Positions 11,331 through 24,108 of a stretch of DNA of 64,000 bases are shown here, in pieces. The DNA lies in NCBI GenBank assembly GCA_029448655.1, contig JACCLO010000006.1, forward strand, positions 2,604,001 to 2,668,000, in the 5' to 3' direction. This DNA is from Wolfiporia cocos. Its lineage: Eukaryota > Basidiomycota > Agaricomycetes > Polyporales > Phaeolaceae. The notes under the pieces are model-generated. The model had not been told where the DNA came from, did not search any database, and saw only the letters and a list, made by a program, of their open reading frames with translations. The position numbers were made by a program, and so were the translations under genes. How positions within the stretch are numbered: position 1 is the stretch's first letter; each line of letters starts with the position of its first letter.

Positions 11331-12000
11331 CTACGATAGTGGGCGCGACCTGAACGCATCATTAATATTAATATTGCATTACACTCTCACCCTGGCTTGT
11401 CTTTTCAGCATATTTTAGAGACTTTGGGCTGCAGTAAGCGAACATGTCGCGTACCAGCGACGTCCCAACTAACGTCCTGCCCAATAGCACTGCTCCAACC
11501 TCTAACGTCCAAGCCCCTAAGCCCTAAGCACTAAGGTCGAAGGTTGCATGTTGATAGAGACGAGGTTGTCGAGGTCGCAGACTAGCGGTCTTAAGTAACG
11601 CAGCAGAGAGGTACTGAGTAAGGGGGCCTAAGCCTCATGAACGGATTGCAAAGTCTGAGGTAAACGCCTCAGACTGTCAAGCTTAAGTACATGTTGGTAG
11701 CGCTCTAATCCTAAGTAGATACCCTTGCCCTAAAGTGACGTGGCCTGTGCGCATGCGCCTAATAGACAAGACCTAGAACCTTTACGTAAACGCTTATGTA
11801 ACCTAAGGATAGCCGCGCGCTAGCTACAGTGTAAGTCATGTGCACTAAAGAAGTAAGTCACATGGTTGAATACCCAAGAGTCGAGGGTTCGACTCCCGGT
11901 ATAAGCGTAAAGAAAGGAGCCACGAAAATGTTGTGACAGAACAATATTCAGGGTTCTCGCTATACATCGAGATTATGGCCAGCTATCTAGACTCTCATTG
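11331..12000. other. Unassigned sequence with a lone B-box-like site
   Basis: No long ORF is present. A short ATG-led frame at about 11444 (MSRTSDVPTNVLPN) ends after some 27 codons and may be a gag remnant. At about 11886-11905 there is a tRNA T-arm-like sequence, GAGGGTTCGACTCCC, without a clear A box. The stretch ends at the solo LTR-C insertion. Confidence 0.35.
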
Positions 12001-13618
12001 TGTCACACGCCAATTTCAAGCTTCCAGGCACAGTACCTTTTCCGATCATCAAGAGCACCCCCGAGGCTGGAAACCCGACGCCTCAGCTAGAACCAAGCCC
12101 TACGCACGTACCACTACGGGCACTAGCTAACAGCATCACCAGCCCCGCCTAAGAACCCTAGTCCCGGACCTCACGTCCAGTCCACCATAAAGCCACTAGC
12201 AGTCACGTGACCCCAACCAACTACGATGAGCCCAGTAGCACCTAACCAGACCAACCCATTGCTACCTGGACCACACCTCATCAGGTCACGACTATCCAGA
12301 CTCATGGCTAGGACAATGTCCACCCAACCAACCAAACCCTACGCCTCCTGTCTCCATGAACCACCGCCATTACTGGCTAACCCAGTCATTACCGACCAAG
12401 GACTCACGCCATTACTGGCACGGACTATGTACTATACAGACTAAGGCGCAAGGGAGGCCTTAAACCCCAGCTACCCTAGTCTACAAGGAACACCGACCTC
12501 AGGGCAGCACCTGTACGACTGAGAACCCTAGCAGTCACAGGACTCTACATACCGATCGCAGCCGATCATGCTCGATCACCCTATGTCACACACAGCCCGT
12601 ACTGGCCAGTCCACAGTCCCGGCAGACGTCATCCTTCAGTACCAGCACGTGGGAACCTGAGCCGCCACGTGACTTCCCCTCAGTACCAGTCCTTGGGAAC
12701 CCGGACAGCAGACGCCCGATCACGGACATAGAACCCCGCCATTACCGGCGAACCCCCGATTGACGAGAACCACTGATCGGGCCTACCCCGCTACGTTGCC
12801 ATAGCCATCCAGTGCTCCCCTAGCCGTACCAGCGCTCGCGCTCCGATGCCCTTACTGGCCACCACGTAGCACATAGATTACCTCAGCGCTGAGGCACCAT
12901 AACATGTACAAACATATGTAGGACTATATAAACACCAGACAGTCTTGAGCGAACCTCAGACTTGTCTTGGCCTTTGCAGCCTTAGATGCCCCGGACCAGG
13001 AAGGCGCCTTTGAGCGAGCCCCCTTCCCCTGGGTGTGTGTCTGAAGTAGTGATGTGCAAAGCCTGGCTCAAAGCCGTGAGCCGGGCCTGGCCGAGCCGAC
13101 TTGAGCCGAGCTGAGCCGAGCCTTGGGGGTGGCTTACAATGGCTTAGGGCCTGGCTTGGATTGTGAGCCGGCCGTAGCAGAGCCCTGAGCCGGCGGCTTT
13201 AGGCGCGCAACTGTAGCTTTGTTGTAATGAGCGAAAATAGGTCCGTTGGTACAAGATTTTGCATACTTTCACCCTAAATATTCTCAACAACCATACCATG
13301 ACTTGTGACTGGTGCAGAACTTCGTAACTATTGTGATCAGGGTTGCGATCGGGGTTGTGATCGAGACCTAGATTTTTCGTCAGTGTGATGGGCAGCTATA
13401 AAAGTACATGTAGATCAGGACAACAATAAATAGCGGACATATGTGCATTCTGAATGTGTTGTGTTGCAATTTTGAGCTGTACAAACCAATAACTTTGAGG
13501 TCTTTCCTGATTGCCTATAAGCCCCGGCCTGAGCCTGAGCTGGGCCCGAGCCGGCCTGAGCCGTCAGGGAGGGCCCGGCCTAACATTTCGCTGAGCCTGA
13601 GCCCTTCAAAGCCGGGCC

Positions 13619-14002
13619 TGTCACGGGCAAAAGCTTTCCCTAACGACAACGAACCTGATCCGGTCCCCCAAGTCCCCAAGCCCAGCCAGGCCCGGATCAT
13701 ACCTTGGAAGGAGCCAGATAACGTCTAGATAACGACACAAGGCCCGGTTCCCACACGGCCACGATGACCGCTCCGTATTCGATATACTACTACGCTTCTA
13801 TGTTTCAGAGTCTGGCTTAGACCCCTACCTTAGTCTCGCACCAGACTCCCTAGTTACCACATATGGACATTATAGTACAAACATGTACAAACAGCCTACT
13901 AGTATAATAGCAGGCCTCTTTCAGCTGGTAACCCCAGTCTGAACTTGGCGTTCATCCACTTCGCTCCCCTCAGTTCACTCTAAGGTTCTAGTGGCCTTGT
14001 CA
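13619..14002 (+). repeat. 5' LTR of element A2 (LTR-A)
   Basis: It begins TGTCACGGGC and ends CCTTGTCA. A TATAAT (13913-13918) precedes the self-primer sequence AGTCTGAACTT (13936-13946). I count about five differences from the 3' LTR, mostly transitions. Confidence 0.95.
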
Positions 14003-14003
14003 T

Positions 14004-14014
14004 AAGTTCAGACT
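14004..14014 (+). promoter_or_regulatory. Self-complementary primer-binding site of element A2
   Basis: AAGTTCAGACT starts one base after the 5' LTR and is the exact reverse complement of AGTCTGAACTT in the LTR (13936-13946). This is the Tf1-type self-priming arrangement. Confidence 0.75.
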
Positions 14015-14086
14015 CCCCCTACTGTCGACGATTATACTGACAGTTTTATCATTTCTTATCAACAACCCTCAAAGACCGCCAAAACG

Positions 14087-17000
14087 ATGATCTTACATTT
14101 AACCAACCCCTCTAGACCGGGGGAAAAGTTCTTTTTTGACTCCTTCCGCGTACCAGAACTCGTTCACGAGCCTGGCTCTTACACACAGGCCGACTACGTA
14201 ATATGGAATGTGAAGTACGTCGCCAAGCTTCTACGCATCAAGATGTGGGAGCAAGACATGATGAGGAAACGCGCCTCGTTCGTCACCACCCCTGAGGGGA
14301 GACAACTCTACGCGGCCCTCAACAGGAGACGGAGGAGACTAGTCAATCGAGAGCGAGACGCCTTAAGGCAAAGGCACCTCAACATGGGGGGGCAAGGTAT
14401 GTAGGTGGCATCCTCGACGTTCCCTCACAATACGCCCTCCGAGTCGCCGACGACATGCGCGAGGAGAGAGACACAGCCAATCGCGAGGAGTACGAAAGGC
14501 TGAGAAGAAAGTTTGAAGGTACGCCCTCACAAGCGTACATCGAGGAAAAAGAAGAGAAGGAAGACGACGACCGCGGATACATCACCACGGGCGACGTAGA
14601 CTACGAATGGCCGCTCAGGCAAAAACCCTTCGCCGGAGCCGAAATCACCGACAACCTTCCCCCCCTCTTTAATCTAGACATCAAGGATGACGTAGGCGGA
14701 ATGGACACGCAGCAACCCCCCGCACAAACACACATCACCACACCACCACCAATTGTACCGATAGAACAGCGGGAGCCGGAACAAGTCTGCGCCAAATTCG
14801 ACAACGAGGAATACCCCTCGAGACCTACATCACCCAACTTCCACACCCGAGTCGGCACCTACTGTGAGGCGCTATTCAAACTCGGATACTGGGACCACAA
14901 CCGGTGCGACGACTACATCCACGGCACGGTAGGGCTTCAGCACAAGGAGCGAGAAAGGAAAAGGAAGGACGCCGCACGACTCAACGTCCTCCACAGCAAC
15001 AACTCAGACACACCGTCGCCCAGCAAACGCATGCTGGACCGACTTCCCGACACATTGCGTGCACCTGAACCAAGTCCACGTACGCGATCAGGATACCGAC
15101 CGTTGGACATGGTCCCGGCATATCACGGCGAGTTCAATCTCCTTAGATTGAACGAACAACACAGCGTGCTGCCTAAATGGCAAATTCCACAGGTTAGCGA
15201 ACGCCGTCACGAGACCTACACCCCCATCCCAGCATCACACAATCTGCCGATATACACCCAGTCCCGACGTCGAACAGTAAAAGAACCTCTTATCTTCGAC
15301 AACGACAAGGTCAAGTTCCGCGACTGGTGGATGAGGATGATCCAGTACCTGGCCTCACAACACCAGTACATGGAAACGTCGCACGACCACATCGAGTGCG
15401 CAATGTCATACATCCGTGGCGACAAGGTAGACCAGTGGTTCACAAACATGTTCGCAACCTACTTCAACGAAGAGACCGGGTGGTGGGAGATCCACTTCGA
15501 CTTCTTCAAACAGGAGCTCTTCACCAGGTTCGAGGATCCCGACAGGGAGAAGCGGGCGCGGCGACAACTCACCGCGTTAAAGATGATCTTCAGTAAGTCA
15601 AACGAGTACTTCACCAAGATCGAAACGCTGTGCCGAGAGGCAGGGGTGGACATGGACAACGAATTCGTCCTACAAGCCATCGAGAAGAATGTACCGTCCT
15701 CCGTATACGAGCCGGTATGCGCGTCATTCTCGATGCAACGCGATTTCCACCATCGCAAAGTCCCGGTACCAAAAAAGTACCAACCCTGGAAGGAGGCCAT
15801 CATGGACTTCGACCAGGCCCTCTGGAGGCGAGCCCAGGAACGCGCTGAGGCAAAGAACGAGGAGGTGAAGACCAACAAGGGCAAGAAGAAGGACTCCACC
15901 GCCCCCAAGAAGGTCTACAACTCCCCAGCAGCGGACCGCCTTTGCAAGTTCTGCGGGAAGAAGATGGGTGAGCGTCCCACCTCCGCATGCACCTCGCCCA
16001 CCTGGCACATCACCATGTGCGATGCCGGGTATAAGTACACGCCGGGCAAGACATACGCGGCTGCTACAAGCGGCACCACCCAAAATCGGCCATCCGGCTT
16101 GAAGCCCGCTAAGCAGCAGCTTCGAGAGCTAACCGACGAGGAGTGGCAGTGCATGGCTGCCGAATACGAGGCAGAGTCGAACGACTCCAAGAAGACAGAG
16201 GTAAGCAAAATCACCTCAAATCGTTTTCATCTTCTCAACGCCGAAGAAGTAAGCGACGATGATGAAAAAGTGTACGGCTCTGCGATGGACATTATGAGCC
16301 AAGCGGAGGGCTCAGAATATTCAGATGACAATGTGAGTTCTGTATGCAGCAAAGATTCCTTTTGTACAGCCCAAGAGGAGCTTCGTGAATCCACGGCTTG
16401 CCCAGGGGTTAAACCGGGGCTTAATTCCTCTTTAGACGATAAAATGGATGTGGATACAGAACCCATCATCGTCTCAGAGGACATTGACATGAAAGACGCT
16501 GACAACCAACCTAAGAAAAGGAAGGTTCGTCGCGTAAAGAAAAAGACAGAGACATTGGACATCTACTTAGATGATCCATGTGCTACAGTCCCAGAGCAGA
16601 AGAGCGACGAAGCAGCCAGATACGACCTGTATTCGGCTGAAGAAACCATCGTTCCTGCTCATGGGAAAGAGAACATCGATACTGGCATAAAAATAAGGAT
16701 GCCCGATGGAGTTTACGGTCGCATTGCCCCTAGATCAGGGCTTGCGAACAAAGGAATTGACGTCTTGGCCGGGATAATCGACCAAGATTACACAGGCCGT
16801 CTGGTTGTAATGCTAATAAATCATTCCGACACAGACTTAGTCGTCAACTACAAAGACAGGATCGCCCAACTGATCCTAGAACAGAACAAAAACCCGCGCG
16901 TCAAGATAGTCAAGCGCATTCACGAGACAACACGTGGCACAGCAGGCTTCGGATCAACAGACAAAATCCGAGGAAGTCACGTTGTGTTTGGGCAAGGAAG

Positions 17001-20000
17001 ACATGGACGACAGATAGCAGTCCCCATCATGATTCATAGCCCCCACAAACGCACCATCACCACCACGGCACTGATCGATTCAGGATCAACAGGGTCGGTG
17101 GTCGATTACAAGTTCGCCCAAAAACACGAACTCAACATCCAACCATTGGAACGACCGGTACACGTACAAAATGCTGATGGGAGTCCCAACGGTGGAGGTA
17201 CAATGACCCATTTCGTTGAGATGCAAATCCAAATCGGTACGCATCTCGAAAATCGAAAATTCAATGTGAGCAAGTTAGGCTCGCACGACATCTTTCTAGG
17301 ATTCGATTGGTTGGAACAACACAACCCCACAATCGATTGGAGGAAGAAGGCGATCGACTTCAACAAGTGCAACTGCGAACACAAACACTTGGAGGAAGGA
17401 GATCAAGTGTTCACGGTGTGGCTTAGATACACCAGCGAATGCAAAGAACACATTCGCAACCAACTCGAAGTATGGGAAGCAGGGGAGACAGCACTACGGG
17501 GTGAAGTCTATCCTGTTACTTCCGAACAGATTGCTGCTGTAAAAGCCACAGAAATGGATATCGCAGCAAAAAAGACGACGGAAGCAAAGACATTCGAAGA
17601 AGTGGTGCCCGAACACCTACACGACTTCAAGGATGTCTTTGAGGAAGGCGAGTTCAATAAACTCCCTGACCGATGGCCCTGGGACCATGCGGTCGAACTA
17701 CTCCCGGACGCCAAACCCTTTTGCGGTAAGATATACCCACTCTCGCCACAACAACAAAAGGTATTGGACGAGTTCCTGGAGGAACAGTTACGTACCGGTC
17801 GCATAAGACCATCCAAGTCGCCTTGGGGCGCACCATTCTTTTTCGTAAAAAAGAAGGACGGCAAATTACGACCGATACAGGATTATTGCAAGCTGAATCA
17901 GATGATGAAGAAAAACAAATATCCGTTACCTTTAATCAGCGAGCTACTCAATAAGCTCAAATGAGCTAAGTTCTTCAGTAAGCTCGACGTCCGATGGGGA
18001 TACACTAACATCCGCATTGCTGAAGGAGACGAAGAAAAGGCCACGTTCATAACAAATCGAGGACTATACGACCCCCTCGTTATGTTTTTTGGAATGTGCA
18101 ACGCACCAAGCACGTTCCAAACAATGATGAACGATATATTCCGGGAGCTCATACTGCAAGGGAAGGTCATCGTATATCTAGACAACATACTGATCTTCAC
18201 TGAGACTCTCGAGGAACACCGACTTGTCACGCGCAAGGTTCTAGAAGTACTAAGGGAACACAAGCTCACGTGCAAGCCGGAGAAATGCGAGTTTGAAAAA
18301 GCCAAGGTCGAATACCTCGGACACATCATATCGCACAGCAGCATCAAGATGGACCCAGTAAAGGTCCAAGGTATTACGCAATGGCTGACTGTTACGGTTA
18401 TTTTGAATTTTTCGAACGCTGGCATAACTCACCACTGGGTGAATATGATACAGGGACTTGTTGCACAACCAACTGCCCTGGCTACTCGTGACTCTACTGG
18501 GCGCATCCCCAGTTGTACTAGTCAATAGGGCTCGTTTCATCTTTGGCAGATCCAACCCTGCCACCGTTTCATGTCCATCGTTTATTAGCTGACAGATGGT
18601 GTTCAACCGCCATCATTCCTATCTATCGTCTCAGATATATCACTCCATACTTATCAGACGTTTGGGACTATAGCGTAGATAGTATCGGTGACATCTGGGA
18701 CAGACATGACCCCTGAAACCTAACGTAGTATATAAACTCATGTACTTACTGTCGAGGCTCTTCAGCTCGACCTTGTTGTACAAACAAGAAGTCTTATACT
18801 CGTTCTCAAACGTAGGAAACTACGCTCAGTATTTCTCGCTTGAGCAACCGAACGACTAAGTCCTCGAAGTGCACACTGACTTCTCGGACTTAGGCGAGTC
18901 TTATATTCTATTAAGACTCGCACCTGAACAGATTATATCCTCTAACGTGTATTGGATATTATACAATCTCCTAGGAACTTCACCTAGGACTTGAAGGCAT
19001 CTAACGAGCATTTGCCTTGCATACGGCTATACGCCTACGTGCAGAAGAACGATCTATATTCGCGACTCGAATATACGAACGGGTATTCGACCCGTAACAC
19101 TGACACCGAAGAACAGGAAGGAGGTACAAAGTTTCCTAGGCTTCGCCAACTTTTACCGTCGGTTCATCAAGGGGTACAGTACGTTGGCACGACCGCTAAT
19201 CGCCCTGACAGCCGACGTACCGTTCAAATGGGACAAGGCCGAACAAGACACGTTCGATCTCATGAAACGGCTATTCTCGGAGGCTCCAATACTCGGCTCC
19301 CCCACAGACACAGACCCTTTCCAGATCAAAGCTGACGCCTCTGACTTTGCGACAGGCGCCGTACTCTTACAACGACAAGAGTCGATCTGGAGACCTATCG
19401 CATATCTCTCCAAAGGTTTTACACCTGCGGAAAAGAATTACGAGATTTACGACAGAGAACTCCTCGCCATCATGCGAGCACTAGATGAGTGGTGACATTT
19501 CATCCAGGGATCCGCTGACGCAACAGAAGTATGGAGCGATCATAAAAACCTGGAGTACTTCAAGACTCCCCAGAAGATCAATCCACAACAAGCACATTGG
19601 ATGACCAAACTACAGGAGTTCGACATCAAGCTCACGCACATCCCTGGTATGAAGAACATACAAGCCGACCCACTCTCTCGACGCATCGACTGGGATGATG
19701 GAAAGGAACACCTCGAGGGACAAGTAGTCCTCAAACCACATCTGTTTGGGGACGAACACCCTGAAGAGGGGGTGGATGAAATCGAAAAGCTAAGTTTCAT
19801 CTCCACCGAAACAATAAAAGCGAAAGTTGAAGCCCAAAAGGCCCTCTACGACTACGGATTAGACGCGAACATCGTATTCAAGGAGGGACTAGCCTACCAA
19901 AAATGAAAACTAGTTATCCCCAACAACGCAGAACTCAAGGGCAACATCATATCGTCGCACCACGACTCGTTGCTGGCAGGACATCCTGGCAGAGACCGTA

Positions 20001-21739
20001 CGCTTACCACCATTCACAAATTGTATTGGTGGCCACACATGAGGAGAGATGTAACGTTATACATCCGAGGGTGCGTAAAGTGCCAATCAATCAAAGTAGA
20101 TCACGCTAAAAGAGCGGCACCCCTCAATCCCAACCCAACGCCAACAAGGAGTTGGGAGAATATATTGGTAGATATGATCACAGGTTTCCCTGAAGTACGA
20201 GGCAAGAACGCCATCCTCGTCATCGTCGACATGATGTCGAAGTGGACAACTGCGATCGAAACGACTGACAAGCTGACGGCAGAAGGATGGGCTAACCTGC
20301 TCATCAAACATATCATCACTCAGCACGGTATCCCCAAGAAGGTGTTCAGCGACAGAGAACCCCAGTTCATGTCCGAATTCATCAAAGACACGTACAAGAA
20401 ACTCGGGATAGAAGGAAACCCTTCAACTGTGTATCACCCGCAAACCGACGGACAAACCGAGTGGATGAATCAGGAGTTGGAAGTATACCTATGCCTCTTC
20501 GCCAACAGAAATCACACCAACTGGGCGGATTTACTCCCCACGGCTACGTTCGCATACAACACCCACCAGCATGCGTTGACAAAGCAATCGCCATTCTTCA
20601 TTATGCACGGATACGAGCCAAACACAGGGTCTAACATCCCGATGGAAGTTGACATGTTGCTATCCGCGGAGAATTGGGCTGACCACCTAAAGGATGTACA
20701 GATGAAGGTGGCGGAAAGCATAGACCTCGCCAAGGCTGCCATGAAGAAATACACCGACCGTCGACGACAACCCTTGAGAAAATACGAGGTCGGAGACAAG
20801 GTCTGGCTCGACAGCACCAACCTTCACATGGGCACTCCGTTGCAAAAACTATCCCCGAAGCGATACGGACCATACCCAGTAGCTGCCAAGATAGGCATGG
20901 GCGCATACAAGCTAACGTTAACGCCTGATATGCGGGGTATACACCCGGTGTTTAACGAGATATTACTCACCCCCTACCACGAACCAGAATTCGAACAACA
21001 AAGAATTCTACCGACGCCGGAAACACAAATTACGGCGACAAAGATACTCCAATCGCACGAAGAACACGGGCGAGTGGAATACGAGGTGCAGTGGTCGGAT
21101 GGATCGAAGACCTGGGAGCATAAGCGAGATGTGGACCACTCCCAGGCTGACGCATTCTACGAACAGAACCCACAAGCACCAGGGGTTCAATGGAAAAACA
21201 GAAACATTACCGACAGTGACACCAAAGTCGTCGACCCCACAGAAGAGGACATACCTCACTACTCCATGATGAAGAAATACGGGCTCACCATCGTTTGCGC
21301 CATGCACACCAGCCTGGACGTACTCATGGAGCAAGAGCGTCCCAAGATACGCTGGTGGCACGACAAACCGGTGCAGTTCTTCATCCCTGTTAACCCAGAA
21401 ACTTACAAGTCGATGCATTTAATCAAAGTACACCGACCCATCGAGCGCAAGAAACCCGATGGCATAACATACTACGACTACCCGGTGGTATACATTCACA
21501 AAATGACGCGTGAGTTTGACTTCTCATCACAAAAAGGAGCAGGCGACTTCGTCATTCCCAGACCACCGGGCGAGTACGCAACGATATTTACGATGACTCC
21601 TCGGGACGAGGAACTTAAAGGGGGGGTGATGTCATGGGCAAAAGCTTTCCCTAACGACAACAAACCCGATCCGGTCCCCCAAGTCCCCAAGCCCAGCCAG
21701 GCCCGGATCATACCTTGGAAGGAGCCAGATAATGTCTAG
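14087..21739 (+). pseudogene. Gag-dUTPase-Pol polyprotein of element A2, broken
   Basis: The frame opens at 14087 (MILHLTNPS), shifts at a run of seven G (14386-14392), and continues in the frame of 14455-17964. It then passes a TGA at 17962 and is split by solo LTR-D (18390-19099). After the split it meets stops at 19493 and 19904 before ending at 21739, inside the 3' LTR. Domains: capsid-like gag (about 15270-15700); Cys/His motif CX2CX11CX5H (15943-16008); basic stretch with PKKRKV (16510-16527); dUTPase (about 16545-16975; [16 protein letters not shown], with motif 1 altered to [11 protein letters not shown]); protease (ALIDSGSTG); RT; RNase H; integrase; chromodomain-like region and C-terminal extension. 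The RT active site reads YLDN instead of YLDD (18175-18186), so RT would be inactive even without the breaks. Confidence 0.95.
18390..19099 (+). repeat. Solo LTR-D inside pol of element A2
   Basis: This 710-bp LTR begins TGTTACGG and ends CCCGTAACA, flanked by the perfect duplication CTGAC (18385-18389 and 19100-19104). Removing it rejoins the RT/RNase H frame (ITQWL then TPKNRKEVQSFLGF). It belongs to the same family as the LTRs of D1 and D2. Confidence 0.95.
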
Positions 21740-22013
21740 ATAACGACACAAGGCCCGGTTCCCACACGGCCACGATGACCGCTCCGTATTCGATATACTA
21801 CTACGCTTCTATGTTTCAGAGTCTGGCTTAGACCCCTACCTTAGTCTCGCACCAGACTCCCTAGTTACCACATATGGACATTATAGTACAAACATGTACA
21901 AACAGCCTACTAGTATAATAGCAGGCCTCGTTCAGCTGGTAACCCCAGTCTGAACTTGGCGTTCATCCACTTCGCTCCCCTCAGTTCACTCTAAGGTTCT
22001 AGTGGCCTTGTCA
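21630..22013 (+). repeat. 3' LTR of element A2 (LTR-A)
   Basis: It is 384 bp and nearly identical to 13619-14002. A purine-rich tract (about 21607-21626) precedes it. The last residues of pol are coded inside it. Confidence 0.95.
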
Positions 22014-22083
22014 GGGCCCAAGCCCTGGGCTTTGAGCCGAGCCGGGCTTTGCACATCACTAGTCTGAAGTTGTGCTTGTGTCA

Positions 22084-23049
22084 CATTGTACATGTCCAAG
22101 CAGTCTGCCAGCATCCGCAGCCACTGTAGAGTGTGACACCAGCCATAATCCTACCACATTGCCTACTGTGGTGTCACGACCTTAGATGACAGCGACAGGT
22201 GATGCACGTGATTGTGAGAAGGGGGAACAGTTGGGGCGGGGACAGGGGACACTGACGACATGCTGATAGGCGACCGGTTGTTTGAGTGCAGGGGTAATAC
22301 TCTATTGTCATTAGTACTGTTGCACAGGGTGCCTGGTGAGCATTTCAATGAGCATTTTCACGCTGACTGCCAATGATTCAAACTTCAGCGCTTCAGCCCT
22401 CGATGGATCTCCCATAATTAGTAAGTGTTGAAGTCGCAGCTTAGGCGACGAGACCGGGGGACAAATGAGCAAATAGGCGACGGCGACAGACCCCGGGGAC
22501 GGGGGACGACGCCTAAGGTCATGACACTACAGTAGTCTGCGACGCGACACAAGCGCGCAGGTGGCGTGAGAGGAGCGACAACAATTATGCAAACGACTGT
22601 ATGCAAACGACTGTATACAAATGACTGTAAAAGCAAGACGTTCCAAGTCCATTGTCGCTGTTGTTGCAATCCATCAAAGGCCATAGTATCAATCACCCAG
22701 CCAACGGGTATCACAGCAAATAGACCCATCATGAAAACGAGGATGATGTATCTCCTTTGTGGAGCGCTCACCATATACTCTATCTGATGTGTGCGGATTT
22801 AGGTGGCACCGTCGCTCCCTCACTGCGAAGACGGCTGTTGTCTTCTTGGCTGAAAGTTCGCGTTCCGGGCCATCTGATTGCTAGCTAATAAGAAGCACCA
22901 CGCTGTACCGTACCTGTGCTGGATGACCCCCTATATCGTGGCTGTTCCGCGCTGGCATTATCGACGAATGCGGACAATTGAGCGAACAGGGACACGACGT
23001 TTCTTCATCATCGTGGAGAATGTTGGAAGCCTTTGTTACATTTATGTGG
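22084..23049. other. Intergenic, no supported gene
   Basis: This stretch lies between the nested LTR-C and the 3' end of the phosphoketolase gene. It has only short ORFs without recognisable features. A GC-rich part (about 22440-22520) carries repeated GGGGGAC-like words. Part of it is probably the 3' untranslated region of the phosphoketolase gene. Confidence 0.4.
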
Positions 23050-23206
23050 TTACGCGAAACTTGGGACGTCGAATGTACCCTCTGGGTCCGTACCATGCTG
23101 GTAGATGTACTGCTTCGCCTTCTCTGCCTCGTGCATGAGCCCGCTGATCACCGCATGTGCATCGATCTCGACACGCTGGTTCGTCAAAACAGCGCTGCGC
23201 ACAGCT

Positions 23207-23624
23207 TACCGTCGGCCAGACCTATCAGGTCAACAATTCGCACTTTGCACTTTTGCATTCGACAGTGTGTGCTCTCCACAGCCTCTTCTCGCTTGTCGGT
23301 CATGTCGGCCCATATATTGACGCTCATCGCGCCACTCATCGGCGCCATGCTGCTGCTGCTTTGGGCACTTGGGCTGCCTGTAGCTTTGTGGCGCAGGTAC
23401 CAAGTCTCAAGAACAAGGCATGGAATCTTCAAGATGAGTCTTGGTACCTGTGCAACGCGGCTATGGTTGCCTGAACCGGCAGCTGTGCGGAACCGATTTG
23501 TGGCGTAGCAAGCGTCAATGCGTCGGTCGATACGACGAGGGAGAAGGGCCCGCGTCGAATGCAAACTGTCAAAAGCAAAATCGCAAAACGCGAATAGTTG
23601 ACCCGATTCGTCTGGCCGACAATA
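23207..23624 (+). repeat. MITE copy 1 of the composite
   Basis: It is about 418 bp. The left end is TACCGTCGGCCAGACC and the right end is GTCTGGCCGACAATA. The interior matches copy 2 in direct orientation, for example around CGCGCCACTCATCGGCGCC. The bases on its inner side do not match a target duplication. Confidence 0.8.
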
Positions 23625-24108
23625 CATGGGTGTCCGCGGGAGGCATGCATGTCATGCCAGTGCTTTCTGCGTCCAAGTGTCGGCGTCGACCCCTGCGGCG
23701 CCGCGTCGTCGGTGCACCGCCGGTTCTCCAATCAGATGTCGTTGATGCGGATATGAGTAGCAGACATGGCAGGTGGCAGATGGAAGGTGCTCGCAAAGTC
23801 AATTGCTGATGCAAATGCAAATGAAATTGCGAAGGCAGAGCGGAGCCTGCGCGATTGCGGTCAGTGCATCGGGCGCTGTGGCGCCGCTTCGATGTCGCGA
23901 ATGCGCATCCCGTGCGGTGCACCGGTGATGAATCGATGATGCATGATATGCATGATAGATGATATTCGGATACCAGATGCAGCAGCTCTCTGTGGAAGCG
24001 AGTCACGCATAATGGTAATGATGTTGCCCAGATTGAGCACCGTGGCCGCACGGGTCCTCGGCGCGCCACCAGAACACCGACGCAATGACGTGCCAGCACC
24101 GCGTCAAC

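Larger units (their letters stand above)
13619..22013 (+). mobile_element. Ty3/gypsy chromovirus A2, full length, broken
   Basis: It has 384-bp LTRs at both ends and a perfect 5-bp target duplication, GGGCC (13614-13618 and 22014-22018). It inserted near the right end of the hAT-like element. It carries gag, dUTPase, protease, RT, RNase H, integrase, chromodomain-like region and C-terminal extension, and is itself interrupted by solo LTR-D. Confidence 0.96.
13047..22061. mobile_element. hAT-like non-autonomous element, copy 1, interrupted by element A2
   Basis: The terminal inverted repeats are TAGTGATGTGCAAAGC on the left and GCTTTGCACATCACTA on the right. The flanks carry a perfect 8-bp duplication, GTCTGAAG (13039-13046 and 22062-22069), which is the hAT hallmark. 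Without A2 it is about 615 bp. Both ends are packed with short GAGCCGGGCC-like repeats, which may be transposase-binding sites. No transposase is encoded. Copy 2 is at 39686-40324. Confidence 0.88.
12001..22083 (+). repeat. Solo LTR-C, interrupted by a three-layer nested insertion
   Basis: The LTR begins TGTCACACGCC and ends GCTTGTGTCA, flanked on both sides by the 5-bp duplication CATTG (11996-12000 and 22084-22088). With the nested hAT-like element removed it is about 1.06 kb. A second, reverse copy at 39402-51096 confirms the ends. No internal element sequence lies beside it, so it is a solo LTR left by LTR-LTR recombination. Confidence 0.9.

Noticed and set aside
13441..13728. 95-codon ORF as a gene
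   Set aside because: It is chance sequence of the hAT-like element fused to the pol tail coded in the 5' LTR of A2.
19904..19906. Counting this TGA as a CGA-to-TGA change
   Set aside because: Element A1 has GGA at this codon, so the change is G-to-T, not a CpG transition.
22418..22774. 118-codon ORF with a hydrophobic start
   Set aside because: No motif, no splice partner, and it lies in the likely 3' region of the phosphoketolase gene.
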